In this document: positions 25,520-34,069 of the stretch, piece by piece
Position numbering within the stretch: position 1 is the first letter of the stretch
How the letters are laid out: the number at the start of each line of letters is the position of its first letter
From: JBCCGG01 sp039029395
Lineage (GTDB): Bacteria; Pseudomonadota; Alphaproteobacteria; Kiloniellales; JAKSDN01
Reading direction: 5' to 3'
Assembly (NCBI GenBank): GCA_039029395.1
Contig: JBCCGG010000025.1
Coordinates: 1-64,000 of the forward strand
Length of the DNA: 64,000 nt
Translations under genes and position numbers: made by a program
Notes under the pieces: generated by a model
What the model was told of the DNA's origin: nothing
Database searches by the model: none
Seen by the model: the letters and a program-made list of their open reading frames with translations, nothing else

Positions 25520-25592
25520 GCCCTGACCCCCGATCGCTGGCGGCAACTGCGTCATACCGATGCCGACGAGCTTATGACAATTTCGTGCTCAA

Positions 25593-25603
25593 GTGTATAC
25601 AAT
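25593..25603. promoter_or_regulatory. Candidate GntR/FadR-type operator
   Basis: GTGTATACAAT contains the perfect palindrome TGTATACA (25594-25601), close to the TTGTATACAA-like sites of FCD-type GntR regulators. It lies in the divergent region between tcuA (minus) and the ABC binding-protein gene (plus), suggesting control by the adjacent GntR regulator. Confidence 0.45.
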
Positions 25604-25766
25604 CTCGACAGATCGGCAATGTTGGTTGACAATCAAGCCGTGTCGCTGCGTGACTAATCCAGGGCGCGCCAGCTATCGCGTCAGGCGATGTGCTGCGCTA
25701 GTCCAAAGTCGACCCTGGACCAATCAGGGTGCAATAAGAACGAGATAACGATCAGGGAAGAAAATC

Positions 25767-27356
25767 ATGAAACCACTTGAGAAGCTCACCTCTCAACTGA
25801 CCGCCGGCAAAATCGGCCGCCGTCAGTTCATGGAGGGCGCCTTGGCGCTGGGCGCGACCGCGCTGGCCGCCGAGGGCCTGATGTCGCAAGCGCTCGCCGC
25901 CGATCCTAAACAAGGCGGTCGCCTTCGCCTGGGCATCGGCCATGGCTCGACCACGGACTCGTTGGACCCGAGCACACACGAAAACGGCTATATGCAGAAT
26001 GTCGCCTACACCTATGCCAACAACCTGACCGAGGTCGACGAGACCGGCAATCTGGTGCCCGAGCTGGCGGAGAGCTGGGATGCCTCGGACGACGCCAGGA
26101 CTTGGACCTTCAAACTTCGGCCCGGCGTCGAGTTCCACAACGGCAAGACGGTCACGTCCGACGATGTCATCACCTCGATGAACCATCACCGAGGGACCGA
26201 CAGCAAGTCCTCGGCGACCGCGCTTCTGGAACAGGTCGCGGACATCCGGGCCGATGGCGACGGCACCGTCGTCTTCGAGCTCGAGACGGGCAACGCCGAC
26301 TGGCCCTTCATCGTCAGCGACTATCACCTGCTGATCCTGCCGGCCAAGGACGGCAAAATGGACTGGCAGGCCAAGGCCGGTACCGGCGCCTACAAGATCG
26401 AGTCCTACGATCCGGGCGTGCGCTCCTTCTTCACCAAGAACCCGAACTACTTCAAGGAAGGCCGCGGTCACTTCGACGAGGTCGAGACGATCGCGATCAT
26501 CGATCCGGCGGCCCGCCAGAACGCGGTGACGACCGGCGAGGTCGACGTGATCGACCGGGTCGACCTGAAGACCGCGCATCTGCTCGATCGGGTGCCTTCG
26601 GTCGGGATCTTGGAGACTACCGGCACCTTGCACTACACCTTCCCGATGCGCACCGACACCGCGCCTTTCGACAACAACGACGTGCGCATGGCGCTCAAGC
26701 TGGCGGTCGACCGGGAGGAGCTCTTGAAAAAGATCCTGCGCGGCCGCGGCTCGCTCGGCAACGACCACCCGATCTCGGTCGCCAACCGTTACCACAACGG
26801 CGATCTGCCCCAGCGGTCCTACGATCCGGAAAAGGCCAAATGGCACCTCAAACAGGCCGGCGCGGAGGGTCTGACGGTTGACCTTAGCTCGGCCGATGCG
26901 GCCTTCAACGGCGCGGTCGACGCCGCGGTGCTCTACAAGGAGCATGCGGCCAAAGCCGGCATCACGATCAACGTCGTGCGCGAGCCGAACGACGGCTACT
27001 GGTCCAACGTGTGGAACAAGAAACCCTGGTGTGCCTGCTATTGGGGCGGCCGCCCGACCGAGGACTGGATGTTCTCGGCGGCCTACTCCAACGACGCCAA
27101 GTGGAACGATACGGTGTTCCGGAACGACAAGTTCAACGACCTGCTGATCGAGGCTCGGGCCGAGCTCAACGACGACAAGCGGCGGGAGCTCTATGGCGAG
27201 ATGCAGCAGATCCTAAGCGATGAGGGCGGCACGCTCTGTCCCATGTTCGCCAATCACGTCCACGCGGTCAGCACCAAGGTCGGCCACGGCGAAAACGTCG
27301 CCGGCAACTGGCAGCTCGACGGCAACAAGTGCGGCGAGCGTTGGTGGTTCAGCTAA
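25767..27356 (+). CDS. Tat-exported ABC substrate-binding protein (SBP family 5)
   Basis: 529 residues. The N terminus has a twin-arginine signal (IGRRQFMEGALALG, then QALAAD), so it is folded before export to the periplasm. The mature part has the family 5 (peptide/nickel/opine) layout: LVPELAESWDASDDARTWTFKLRPGVEFHNG and YDPEKAKWHLKQAG. No permease or ATPase gene is adjacent. It is divergent from tcuA across a 247-base region holding a TGTATACA site, so it may supply a ligand for that operon. Confidence 0.9.
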   Translation: MKPLEKLTSQLTAGKIGRRQFMEGALALGATALAAEGLMSQALAADPKQGGRLRLGIGHGSTTDSLDPSTHENGYMQNVAYTYANNLTEVDETGNLVPELAESWDASDDARTWTFKLRPGVEFHNGKTVTSDDVITSMNHHRGTDSKSSATALLEQVADIRADGDGTVVFELETGNADWPFIVSDYHLLILPAKDGKMDWQAKAGTGAYKIESYDPGVRSFFTKNPNYFKEGRGHFDEVETIAIIDPAARQNAVTTGEVDVIDRVDLKTAHLLDRVPSVGILETTGTLHYTFPMRTDTAPFDNNDVRMALKLAVDREELLKKILRGRGSLGNDHPISVANRYHNGDLPQRSYDPEKAKWHLKQAGAEGLTVDLSSADAAFNGAVDAAVLYKEHAAKAGITINVVREPNDGYWSNVWNKKPWCACYWGGRPTEDWMFSAAYSNDAKWNDTVFRNDKFNDLLIEARAELNDDKRRELYGEMQQILSDEGGTLCPMFANHVHAVSTKVGHGENVAGNWQLDGNKCGERWWFS

Positions 27357-28129
27357 TCGTCGGACCCAGGCGGCTCGGCGTTTGAGTGAGACGGCCTGCC
27401 CTCCGCCCAAGGCGGCGAGGGCAGGCCGTCAACCAGCTCGAGCAGGCCTCGGCCGTAGCCCTCGCGTAGGGCGGCGAAATATGGGTCCTCGTTGTTCAAC
27501 TTGATCTTGGTCTCGGCACTAAAACTGTCTGCGTGGTAGCACAGCAGGTCGATCGGCGGCGCGACCGAGAGGTTTGAGCGCATGGTCGCGTCGAACGAAA
27601 GGATCGCGGCCTTGGCGGCCCGAGTGATATCCAGCTCGAAGCTCACCGTGCGGTCGAGGATCGGCTTGCCGTACTTGGTCTCGCCGATCTGCAGAAAGGG
27701 CGTGCGCGGTGAGGCTTCGATAAAGTTGCCGGCCGAATAGATCTGGAACAGCCGCGGCCGCTCGCCGGCAATCTGGCCGCCCAACAGGAATCCGGCGCTC
27801 GGGTCACCGACCGCCTTGACGTGCTCGGCATCGCGCGCCAACACGTCGCGCAATACCTGGCCAACCATGCGCGCAGCTTCGAAAAGGCTTTTGGCCTGAT
27901 CAAGATCGCATCCGCCATCGGCGCAGCCCAGGCCCTCCTTAAAGGTCGTGACGACCGCCTGAGTGGTTGCCAGGTTGCCGGCGGAGAGCAAGGCGATGAC
28001 TCGGCTCCCCGGCTGCTCGAAGACCGCCAGCTTGCGCACCTTGGCGATTTGATCAACTCCGGCGTTGGTCCGGGAATCCGAGGCCAGGACCAGGCCGCTC
28101 GAAAGCAGAATTCCAAGACAATAGGTCAT
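27353..28129 (-). CDS. Anbu-type proteasome-related peptidase
   Basis: 258 residues beginning MTYCLGILLSSGLVLASDSRTNAGVD: after Met removal the N-terminal Thr2 would be the nucleophile, and SDSRTNAG is the hallmark of the bacterial proteasome homologue Anbu (HslV-related). The family's KFxxFxxPGxR-like segment appears as RKLAVFEQPGSR. Anbu genes are usually accompanied by a transglutaminase, an alpha-E domain protein and an ATP-grasp protein, none of which is here. The 3' end overlaps the binding-protein gene by 4 bases. Confidence 0.9.
   Translation of the reverse strand: MTYCLGILLSSGLVLASDSRTNAGVDQIAKVRKLAVFEQPGSRVIALLSAGNLATTQAVVTTFKEGLGCADGGCDLDQAKSLFEAARMVGQVLRDVLARDAEHVKAVGDPSAGFLLGGQIAGERPRLFQIYSAGNFIEASPRTPFLQIGETKYGKPILDRTVSFELDITRAAKAAILSFDATMRSNLSVAPPIDLLCYHADSFSAETKIKLNNEDPYFAALREGYGRGLLELVDGLPSPPWAEGRPSHSNAEPPGSDD
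27391..27429. terminator. Strong hairpin at a convergent gene boundary
   Basis: ACGGCCTGCCCTC and GAGGGCAGGCCGT pair over 13 bases with additional CGCC/GGCG pairing inside. The element lies within the last codons of the Anbu gene, just after the stop of the plus-strand binding-protein gene. It probably ends transcription of the plus-strand gene; no T-run is present. Confidence 0.45.
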
Positions 28130-28203
28130 CGTTTCACCAGAGCCTCCTTGCCACGGGCTGCGCCGCCGATAGAGTGGCAGAGGAAGCTACCGGGGGACAA
28201 GTC

Positions 28204-29127
28204 GTGAAGCTCGAGACGATCCTGGAAGAGACCCGCGCCGCGGTCGCGCCGCACATCGGTAGCGGGCGGATAGCCAACTACATCCCGGCCTTGGCGCGCA
28301 TCGATCCGAACAAGTTCGGCATCGCGGTGGTGCAGACCGATGGCGCCACAACGACCCTAGGCGACGCCCAGGAGCCGTTCTCGATCCAGAGCATCTCGAA
28401 GGTCTTTACGCTGACCATGGCGCTCGGCCTGCTGGGCGACGAGCTGTGGCAGAGGGTCGGGCGCGAACCCTCGGGCTCGCCCTTCAACTCGATCGTCCAG
28501 CTCGAGCACGAGAACGGCATCCCGCGCAACCCTTTCATCAACGCCGGCGCCATCGTGGTCAGCGACATCGTGCTGGCCGGCCGCCAGCCCTCGGAGGCGA
28601 TCGCCGAGATCATCGGGTTCATGCGTACGGTGGCCGACGATCCGAGCATCGCGGTCGACGACGAGGTCGCGCTCTCGGAAAGCGAGGTGGGCTATCGCAA
28701 CAAGAGCCTGGCCAACTTTATGAAGGGCTTCGGCAATCTGGATCACAATGTCGAGGACGTGCTTCAGGTTTACTTCCACCAGTGCGCGCTATCCCTTTCC
28801 TGCGTCCAGCTCGCCCGGGCCGCTCTGTTCCTGGCCGACCGGGGGCACGATCCCCTGACCGGGCGCAGCGTCGTCAAGCCCGAGCGGGCCCGGCGCATCA
28901 AGGCGTTGATGCTAACCTGCGGCCACTACGATGCCTCGGGCGACTTCGCGTTCCGGGTCGGCCTGCCGGGCAAGAGCGGGGTCGGCGGCGGCATCCTGGC
29001 GATCGTGCCTGGAGTCTGCGCGATCGCCGCCTGGTCGCCGGGCCTCAATGCCAACGGCAACTCCCTGGTCGGCACCCTGGCTCTTGAGCAGCTGGCGACC
29101 AGAACCGGCTGGTCGGTCTTTGTCTAG
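28204..29127 (+). CDS. glsA: Glutaminase A
   Basis: 307 residues, normal for the serine-type (beta-lactamase-fold) glutaminase that hydrolyses glutamine to glutamate and ammonia. The catalytic S-x-x-K is in FSIQSISKVFTLTMAL; other conserved parts are NPFINAGAI, ESEVGYRNKSLANFMK and LPGKSGVGGGI. The GTG at 28204 is chosen because CCGGGGGA lies 7 bases upstream; an ATG at 28174 is in frame but lacks such a site. Confidence 0.95.
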   Translation: MKLETILEETRAAVAPHIGSGRIANYIPALARIDPNKFGIAVVQTDGATTTLGDAQEPFSIQSISKVFTLTMALGLLGDELWQRVGREPSGSPFNSIVQLEHENGIPRNPFINAGAIVVSDIVLAGRQPSEAIAEIIGFMRTVADDPSIAVDDEVALSESEVGYRNKSLANFMKGFGNLDHNVEDVLQVYFHQCALSLSCVQLARAALFLADRGHDPLTGRSVVKPERARRIKALMLTCGHYDASGDFAFRVGLPGKSGVGGGILAIVPGVCAIAAWSPGLNANGNSLVGTLALEQLATRTGWSVFV

Positions 29128-29176
29128 GCGCACACCGCCATTAGACTAGATTGGCGCCATGAATCCGGAGGTTCCG

Positions 29177-29815
29177 ATGACCGAGACCAATCCAACCATC
29201 GCTCCCGCCAAGAACGGCCCTCTCCTCGTCAAGCATCTTACCCGCTTTAGAGATGCCAAAGGCGCGGAGATCGCGGCCAAAGAGACCATGGCGCTCTGTC
29301 GCTGCGGCCAGTCGGCCAACAAGCCTTTCTGTGACGGAACCCATGCCAAGGTCGGATTCAGCGACGATAAGAGCAGCGAGCGGGTGCCCGACCGGCGCGA
29401 CGACTACGTGGGTGCCGCGATCACGATCCACGACAATCGGGGCGCTTGCGCCCACGCCGGGATCTGCACGGATCAACTCAAGAGCGTTTGGCGCATGGGC
29501 GTCGAGCCCTGGATCGATCCGGACGGTGCGGCGGTCGAGGCCATTGTCGAAACCATTCGCCAATGCCCCAGTGGCGCACTCAGCTACACTCTGGAGCGCG
29601 TCGAGCACCGGGATCTGGAGGGGCCGCCGGCGATCCAAGTGACAAAGGACGGCCCCTATCACGTCTCGGGTGGTGTTGCCCTCTCGACCGAGCCCTGGAG
29701 CGAAGGCTGCTCGCGCGAACACTACGCCCTGTGCCGCTGCGGCCATTCGAAGAACAAGCCGTTTTGCGACGGTTCGCATTGGGCCGCTGAGTTCACTGAT
29801 CCAGGCACCAAATAG
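29177..29815 (+). CDS. CDGSH iron-sulfur protein with three cluster motifs
   Basis: 212 residues. Two CDGSH domains of the mitoNEET type flank a middle domain: CRCGQSANKPFCDGTH (near residues 40-55), a divergent 4Fe-4S monocluster region (ACAHAGIC ... RQCPSGALSY), and CRCGHSKNKPFCDGSH near the C terminus. Such proteins are cytosolic electron or Fe-S carriers. GGAGG at 29167-29171 sets the start at ATG 29177; an upstream ATG at 29159 is less likely. The sulfatase gene follows 7 bases after its stop. Confidence 0.88.
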   Translation: MTETNPTIAPAKNGPLLVKHLTRFRDAKGAEIAAKETMALCRCGQSANKPFCDGTHAKVGFSDDKSSERVPDRRDDYVGAAITIHDNRGACAHAGICTDQLKSVWRMGVEPWIDPDGAAVEAIVETIRQCPSGALSYTLERVEHRDLEGPPAIQVTKDGPYHVSGGVALSTEPWSEGCSREHYALCRCGHSKNKPFCDGSHWAAEFTDPGTK

Positions 29816-29822
29816 GCGCGCG

Positions 29823-31250
29823 ATGGCAAAGCCCACCAATCTTCTGATCCTCTGCTCCGACGAACATGCCCGCTCGGCGCTCGGCTGTTATGGCAGCGAG
29901 ATCGTGCAGACTCCGACCCTCGACAAGCTGGCCGCCATCGGCGCACGCTTCACCCGCGCCTACACGCCCTCGCCGATCTGCATCCCGGCCCGGGCCAGCC
30001 TGGCGACCGGCCTGCCGGTCTTCGAGCACCGCTGCTGGTCCTCGGCCGAGCCCTACCATGGCCAGATCGAGAGCTACATGCACCGGCTGCGCGCCGCAGG
30101 CCACGCGGTTGTCTCGATCGGCAAGCTGCACTTCCGCTCGGGCCAGGACGACAACGGCTTCTCCGAAGAGATCCTGCCCATGTACCTGGCGAACGAAGGG
30201 CGCGGCTGGCCTCAAGGTTTGATGCGAAACCCCATGCCGCCCTTCCCCGAAGCACGGGAGATGGCCGCAGAGGCCGGTCCGGGCGAAAGCGACTATACGG
30301 ATTACGACCGGCGCATCACGGCAGAGGCCTGCAAGTGGCTGAAGCGCGCGCCCGGCAAAGCGGCGGACAAACCCTGGTCGCTGTTCGTCTCCTTCGTCAG
30401 CCCACACTTCCCCTTGGTCGCGCCTCGGCCCTTCTTCGATCTCTACGAAGGGCTCGAATTGCCGGCGCCCTTTGGGCGGCGCTCGGACCACCCGGTGCTG
30501 CGCGAGATGTTGAAGTTTTGGAACTACGACGACTACTTCGACGCGGAGACCCGCGTCTTGGGGCGGCGCTGTTACTACGGCCTTTGCAGCTTCCTGGACG
30601 ACAACATTCGCCAAGTCATGACGGCCCTTGAGGACAGCGGCCAGGCTGGTGAGACCACCGTGCTCTACATCACCGACCACGGCGAGATGCTTGGCAACCA
30701 TGGCTTTTGGGCGAAGTCGGTGATGTTCGAGGATTCCGTCGCCATCCCCATGATCCTAGCCGGGCCGGGTATTCCCAGCGGCGTCAACCACACGCCGGTG
30801 TCGCTCAACGACGTGGCCGCGACCGCTGAGCGGGCGGCCGGCCTGGCGCCGAGGCCGGCCGCGGCGCCCTGGCGCGGCCGTCCGCTACAGGGCTTTGTCG
30901 CCGCGCCGGAGGCCGACCGGCTGGTGCTCAGCGAGTATCACGATGGCGGCAGCCCAACCGGCTTCTTCATGCTGCGGCAGGGTAATTTGAAATACGTCTA
31001 TTACGCCGGGGGCCATCCTGCGCAACTGTTCGATCTGAGTGCAGACCCGGAAGAATTGAGCGATCTCGGCCAGAATCCGGATACCGCGGAAGTTCGCGCC
31101 CGGTTGCACGAAAGCCTCCTTGGCATCCTCGATCCCGAGGCGGTGAACCGCGAAGCCTTCCGCGATCAGGCAAGACTGCTAGAGCACTACGGCGGGCCCG
31201 AAGCGGTGCGCGCCATGGCGAGCTTCAATCACACGCCGCTAGAAGCTTAG
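29823..31250 (+). CDS. Choline-sulfatase-like sulfatase
   Basis: 475 residues. The formylglycine site is Cys53 in SPICIPARASLATG (C-x-P-x-R). The N-terminal metal motif is LLILCSDEHARSALGCYG rather than a D-D pair, as in BetC-like enzymes; the GKLHF stretch and the ITDHGEMLGNHG metal block also fit BetC. It hydrolyses sulfate esters; no signal peptide is seen, so it is cytoplasmic. Whether choline-O-sulfate is the substrate is inference. It may be co-transcribed with the CDGSH gene. Confidence 0.85.
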   Translation: MAKPTNLLILCSDEHARSALGCYGSEIVQTPTLDKLAAIGARFTRAYTPSPICIPARASLATGLPVFEHRCWSSAEPYHGQIESYMHRLRAAGHAVVSIGKLHFRSGQDDNGFSEEILPMYLANEGRGWPQGLMRNPMPPFPEAREMAAEAGPGESDYTDYDRRITAEACKWLKRAPGKAADKPWSLFVSFVSPHFPLVAPRPFFDLYEGLELPAPFGRRSDHPVLREMLKFWNYDDYFDAETRVLGRRCYYGLCSFLDDNIRQVMTALEDSGQAGETTVLYITDHGEMLGNHGFWAKSVMFEDSVAIPMILAGPGIPSGVNHTPVSLNDVAATAERAAGLAPRPAAAPWRGRPLQGFVAAPEADRLVLSEYHDGGSPTGFFMLRQGNLKYVYYAGGHPAQLFDLSADPEELSDLGQNPDTAEVRARLHESLLGILDPEAVNREAFRDQARLLEHYGGPEAVRAMASFNHTPLEA

Positions 31251-32254
31251 TGGCGGTCCTTATAGGCGCGCGGGCTCAGGCCGCAGTGCTGGCGGAAAGC
31301 GCGGGAGAAAGCGCTCTGGTCGGCGTAACCCAGATCCTGGGCGATGCGCACAATCGGCTGGCGGCCGAGCGCGAGTTCGCGGCGCGCCAGCTTGAGCCGG
31401 CAGTCGCGCAGAATTGTGGAGTAGCTGCGCCCTTCGGCTGCCAGCTTGCGGTGCAGCGAGCGCTTGGAGAGCCCGAGCTTGCGGGCCAGGGTGACTTGAT
31501 CGATCGGTGCCCGGCCGAGCCGCGCGAGCAACAGCTCTTCCATCCGGTCGCTTAAGGTGCGTTGACGGTTCAAATCCCACAAGGCCCGATCGAGCCGGCC
31601 ACGGTGGCCGCTCCAGGTTGCGCCGTCGCTCGCCGGCATGGCGCAGTCCATGGCCCCGACGGGAAAGGTCAGCCCGTTGTGCGCCGCCTCGAAGCGGCAG
31701 TTGGCGCCGAGCTCTTCACAACACGATTGAAACGGCCGGTTGGGTCTGTGCTCGAAGGAGATTCCCGACGGGCGCCAAGACGCGCCCAAGCCGCGCTGCA
31801 TGACGCCAAGAAAGATCGAGAGCGAGAACTCGGCATCTTGCTGGCGCGGCCAGATTTCCGGGTCGAGGATGCGGTAGGTCAGGCGGGCCGTGTCCCCTTC
31901 GACCTCGAGGCGCAGCTCGGAGGTGCCTTGAATCAAACGGAGGTAGCGCGCGAAGGTGATCAGTGCCGCGCCCACCGTGGGCGCCTCCAGTATGCCCTGG
32001 CCGAGCTCGCCCAAGCTGAGCAGATTGAAGTCCCTGCCTGCCCCCCAGCCGAAGGCAGCATCCTGGCAGTTCTCGGCGGCGCGTTCCATAAGCCGCACGA
32101 AATCGCCGAGCGGTACCTCCTCGTGATCGTCATGCCAGGCCTGCCGAGGAATGCCGCAGCCGCTGCCGAGTACGACCGCGTCAAGCCCACCCGACGCCAA
32201 GCGGTCGTCGATTCCCTGAAGCACACTCGCCGAAATGGTCGGCCCCGAAGTCAC
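31247..32254 (-). CDS. qhnR: AraC-family regulator, QhnR candidate
   Basis: 335 residues with an N-terminal arabinose-binding-like ligand domain (GIDDRLASGGLDAVVLGSGCG) and a C-terminal double helix-turn-helix (VTLARKLGLSKRSLHRKLAAEG and IAQDLGYADQSAFSRAFRQ). It is divergent from qhnA across a 212-base region, the arrangement of the QhnR activator that induces the qhn operon with alkylamines in Paracoccus. The start is a GTG with GGGAG upstream; assignment as QhnR rests on position. Confidence 0.75.
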   Translation of the reverse strand: MTSGPTISASVLQGIDDRLASGGLDAVVLGSGCGIPRQAWHDDHEEVPLGDFVRLMERAAENCQDAAFGWGAGRDFNLLSLGELGQGILEAPTVGAALITFARYLRLIQGTSELRLEVEGDTARLTYRILDPEIWPRQQDAEFSLSIFLGVMQRGLGASWRPSGISFEHRPNRPFQSCCEELGANCRFEAAHNGLTFPVGAMDCAMPASDGATWSGHRGRLDRALWDLNRQRTLSDRMEELLLARLGRAPIDQVTLARKLGLSKRSLHRKLAAEGRSYSTILRDCRLKLARRELALGRQPIVRIAQDLGYADQSAFSRAFRQHCGLSPRAYKDRH

Positions 32255-32323
32255 CCCGCGCTCCCGATTGGCCTACAAATTCCCCTCCAATGGAGCTAGA
32301 GTATGTCGCCGGGCATGGTGCGC

Positions 32324-32360
32324 TGTCAAAGCGGCCGCCCAGCTTGGCCAAAATTGTCAA
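32324..32360. promoter_or_regulatory. Repeated TGTCAA motifs upstream of qhnA
   Basis: TGTCAA occurs at 32324-32329 and again at 32355-32360, 31 bases apart (about three helical turns), between the AraC regulator and qhnA. AraC-type activators bind direct repeats on one face of DNA, so these are candidate regulator sites. The assignment is speculative. Confidence 0.3.
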
Positions 32361-32466
32361 GAACCCACACCGAGATTGTGGTCTACTTGAAGCGATAGAT
32401 TTCGAAGAATACCGACCGGCGGGGCCGGACCTCGCCGCGGAACAAAAGATAATGGCGGGAGGACCC

Positions 32467-34059
32467 ATGCGCGCGCTTCTTCTCAGTGCTGTCATGGCAT
32501 TTGCTCTGACGGCCACCTCTGGCACCATCGTCAAGCCGGCTGCGGCGCAAGACGCGGAGAGTCTTCTAAACGCCCGCTGCAGCGCCTGTCACGCGCGCCT
32601 AGCCGAGGGCGGGCTCAGCCGAATCAGCGATCAGCGCAAGACACCCGAAGGCTGGGACATGACGGTGACCCGCATGATCGTCGTCCACGGTCTAAAGATC
32701 GCACCTGAAGAAAAGCATGCCGTGGTCAAGCACCTGGCCGACACCCTGGGCCTGGCGCCCAGCGAGTCTCGCGGCTGGCGCTATGCGCTCGAGCGCACGC
32801 CGGGCGCGACCGACAGCGCGCCGAATGATGACTTGGCGACCATGTGCGCACGCTGCCACACTTTCGCACGGGTTGCCTTGCAACGGCGGACGCCAGAGGA
32901 GTGGGTCAAGTCGGGCCACTTCCACATCGGTCAGTACCCGACCACCGAGTACCAGTTCTACGGCCGGGACCGGCCCTGGTTCGATCTGGCGACCGGCCCG
33001 GTCGCCGAAGAGCTCGCCAAGATGCTGCCGCTCGATTCCGACGAATGGCGTAACTGGCAGCAAGTTGCCAAGCGGGATCTCTCCGGCGTGTGGCGCATCA
33101 CCGGCCACCAGCCGGGCACCGGCTCCTACCAAGGGCAACTGAACGTTCAGAGCAGCGGCGGCGACCGCTACGATGTGTCCATGAGCCTGACCTACGACAA
33201 CGGCGCGAGCTTCTCGGCTGAGGGCCAGGCCCTGGTTTTCACGAACCACGAATGGCGCGCCAGCCTGAGCACCAACAACGAGCGCTATCGCCAAGTCGCC
33301 TCGGTCGCCGAGGACGGCAAGACGCTGTCGGGCCGCTGGTTCGTCGCCAACAACGACATCGTCGGCGGCACGATGAACGGCACGCGCATCGATGCCGGTC
33401 ACCAAGTGCTTTCGGTTCTGCCCGGCCACCTCAAGGCCGGTAGCGAGGCGACGCTGACCATCGCCGGCGTCGGCATGACCGGCGAAGCCGCCCTGGGCGA
33501 CGGCATCCAAGTGCTCCAAACTCTCTCCGCCTCGCCAGAGGCCGTGGTGGTCAAGGTCAGGGCCGCGGCCGACGCCGCGACGGGCGCGCGCAATGTCGCT
33601 GTCGGCGAGGCGAGCGGAGACGGCCTGCTGGTGGTCTACGACAAGGTCGACACGGTCCGTGTCGAGCCGGACACCACTTTCTCCCGGGTTGGCGGCGGTG
33701 GCGGGCCGATCCCGGCGGTGCCGGCCCAGTTCGAAGCGATCGGCTACATGAACGGCGACGACAAGGAGCCGGGCACCGAGGACGACGTGCGGATCGGCGT
33801 GCTGCCCGCCGCCTGGTCGGTGACCGATTTCAGCGAGGCCGCGGCGGCGCTGAAAGATGCCCATTACGCCGGCACGATCGATCAGTTCGGCTACTTCACA
33901 CCGGCGGTTGCCGGGCCCAACCCGGAGCGCAAGTTCGGCACCAACAACGTCGGCGACCTGTCGGTTATCGCGGTGGTCGACGACAGCGGCAGCAAGGTCG
34001 AAGGACGCGGGCACCTCTTCGCGACGGTGCAGCGCTACATCGACCCGCCGATCCGTTGA
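32467..34059 (+). CDS. qhnA: Quinohemoprotein amine dehydrogenase alpha subunit (diheme)
   Basis: 530 residues, periplasmic. A Sec signal ending near PAAAQD is followed by two haem c sites: Cys38-x-x-Cys41-His42 (CSACH) and Cys127-x-x-Cys130-His131 (CARCH). The remainder is beta-sandwich domains, as in the diheme alpha subunit of QHNDH. It takes electrons from the CTQ cofactor on QhnC and passes them to a periplasmic carrier. The ATG at 32467 follows GGCGGGAGGA; longer upstream readings lack a signal peptide start. It is first in the operon. Confidence 0.93.
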   Translation: MRALLLSAVMAFALTATSGTIVKPAAAQDAESLLNARCSACHARLAEGGLSRISDQRKTPEGWDMTVTRMIVVHGLKIAPEEKHAVVKHLADTLGLAPSESRGWRYALERTPGATDSAPNDDLATMCARCHTFARVALQRRTPEEWVKSGHFHIGQYPTTEYQFYGRDRPWFDLATGPVAEELAKMLPLDSDEWRNWQQVAKRDLSGVWRITGHQPGTGSYQGQLNVQSSGGDRYDVSMSLTYDNGASFSAEGQALVFTNHEWRASLSTNNERYRQVASVAEDGKTLSGRWFVANNDIVGGTMNGTRIDAGHQVLSVLPGHLKAGSEATLTIAGVGMTGEAALGDGIQVLQTLSASPEAVVVKVRAAADAATGARNVAVGEASGDGLLVVYDKVDTVRVEPDTTFSRVGGGGGPIPAVPAQFEAIGYMNGDDKEPGTEDDVRIGVLPAAWSVTDFSEAAAALKDAHYAGTIDQFGYFTPAVAGPNPERKFGTNNVGDLSVIAVVDDSGSKVEGRGHLFATVQRYIDPPIR

Positions 34060-34069
34060 GGACGCTGGC

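Noticed and set aside
32290..32466. N-terminal extension of qhnA
   Set aside because: The frame is open but the added residues are not signal-like, while the ATG at 32467 has a good ribosome site and starts a clear signal peptide.
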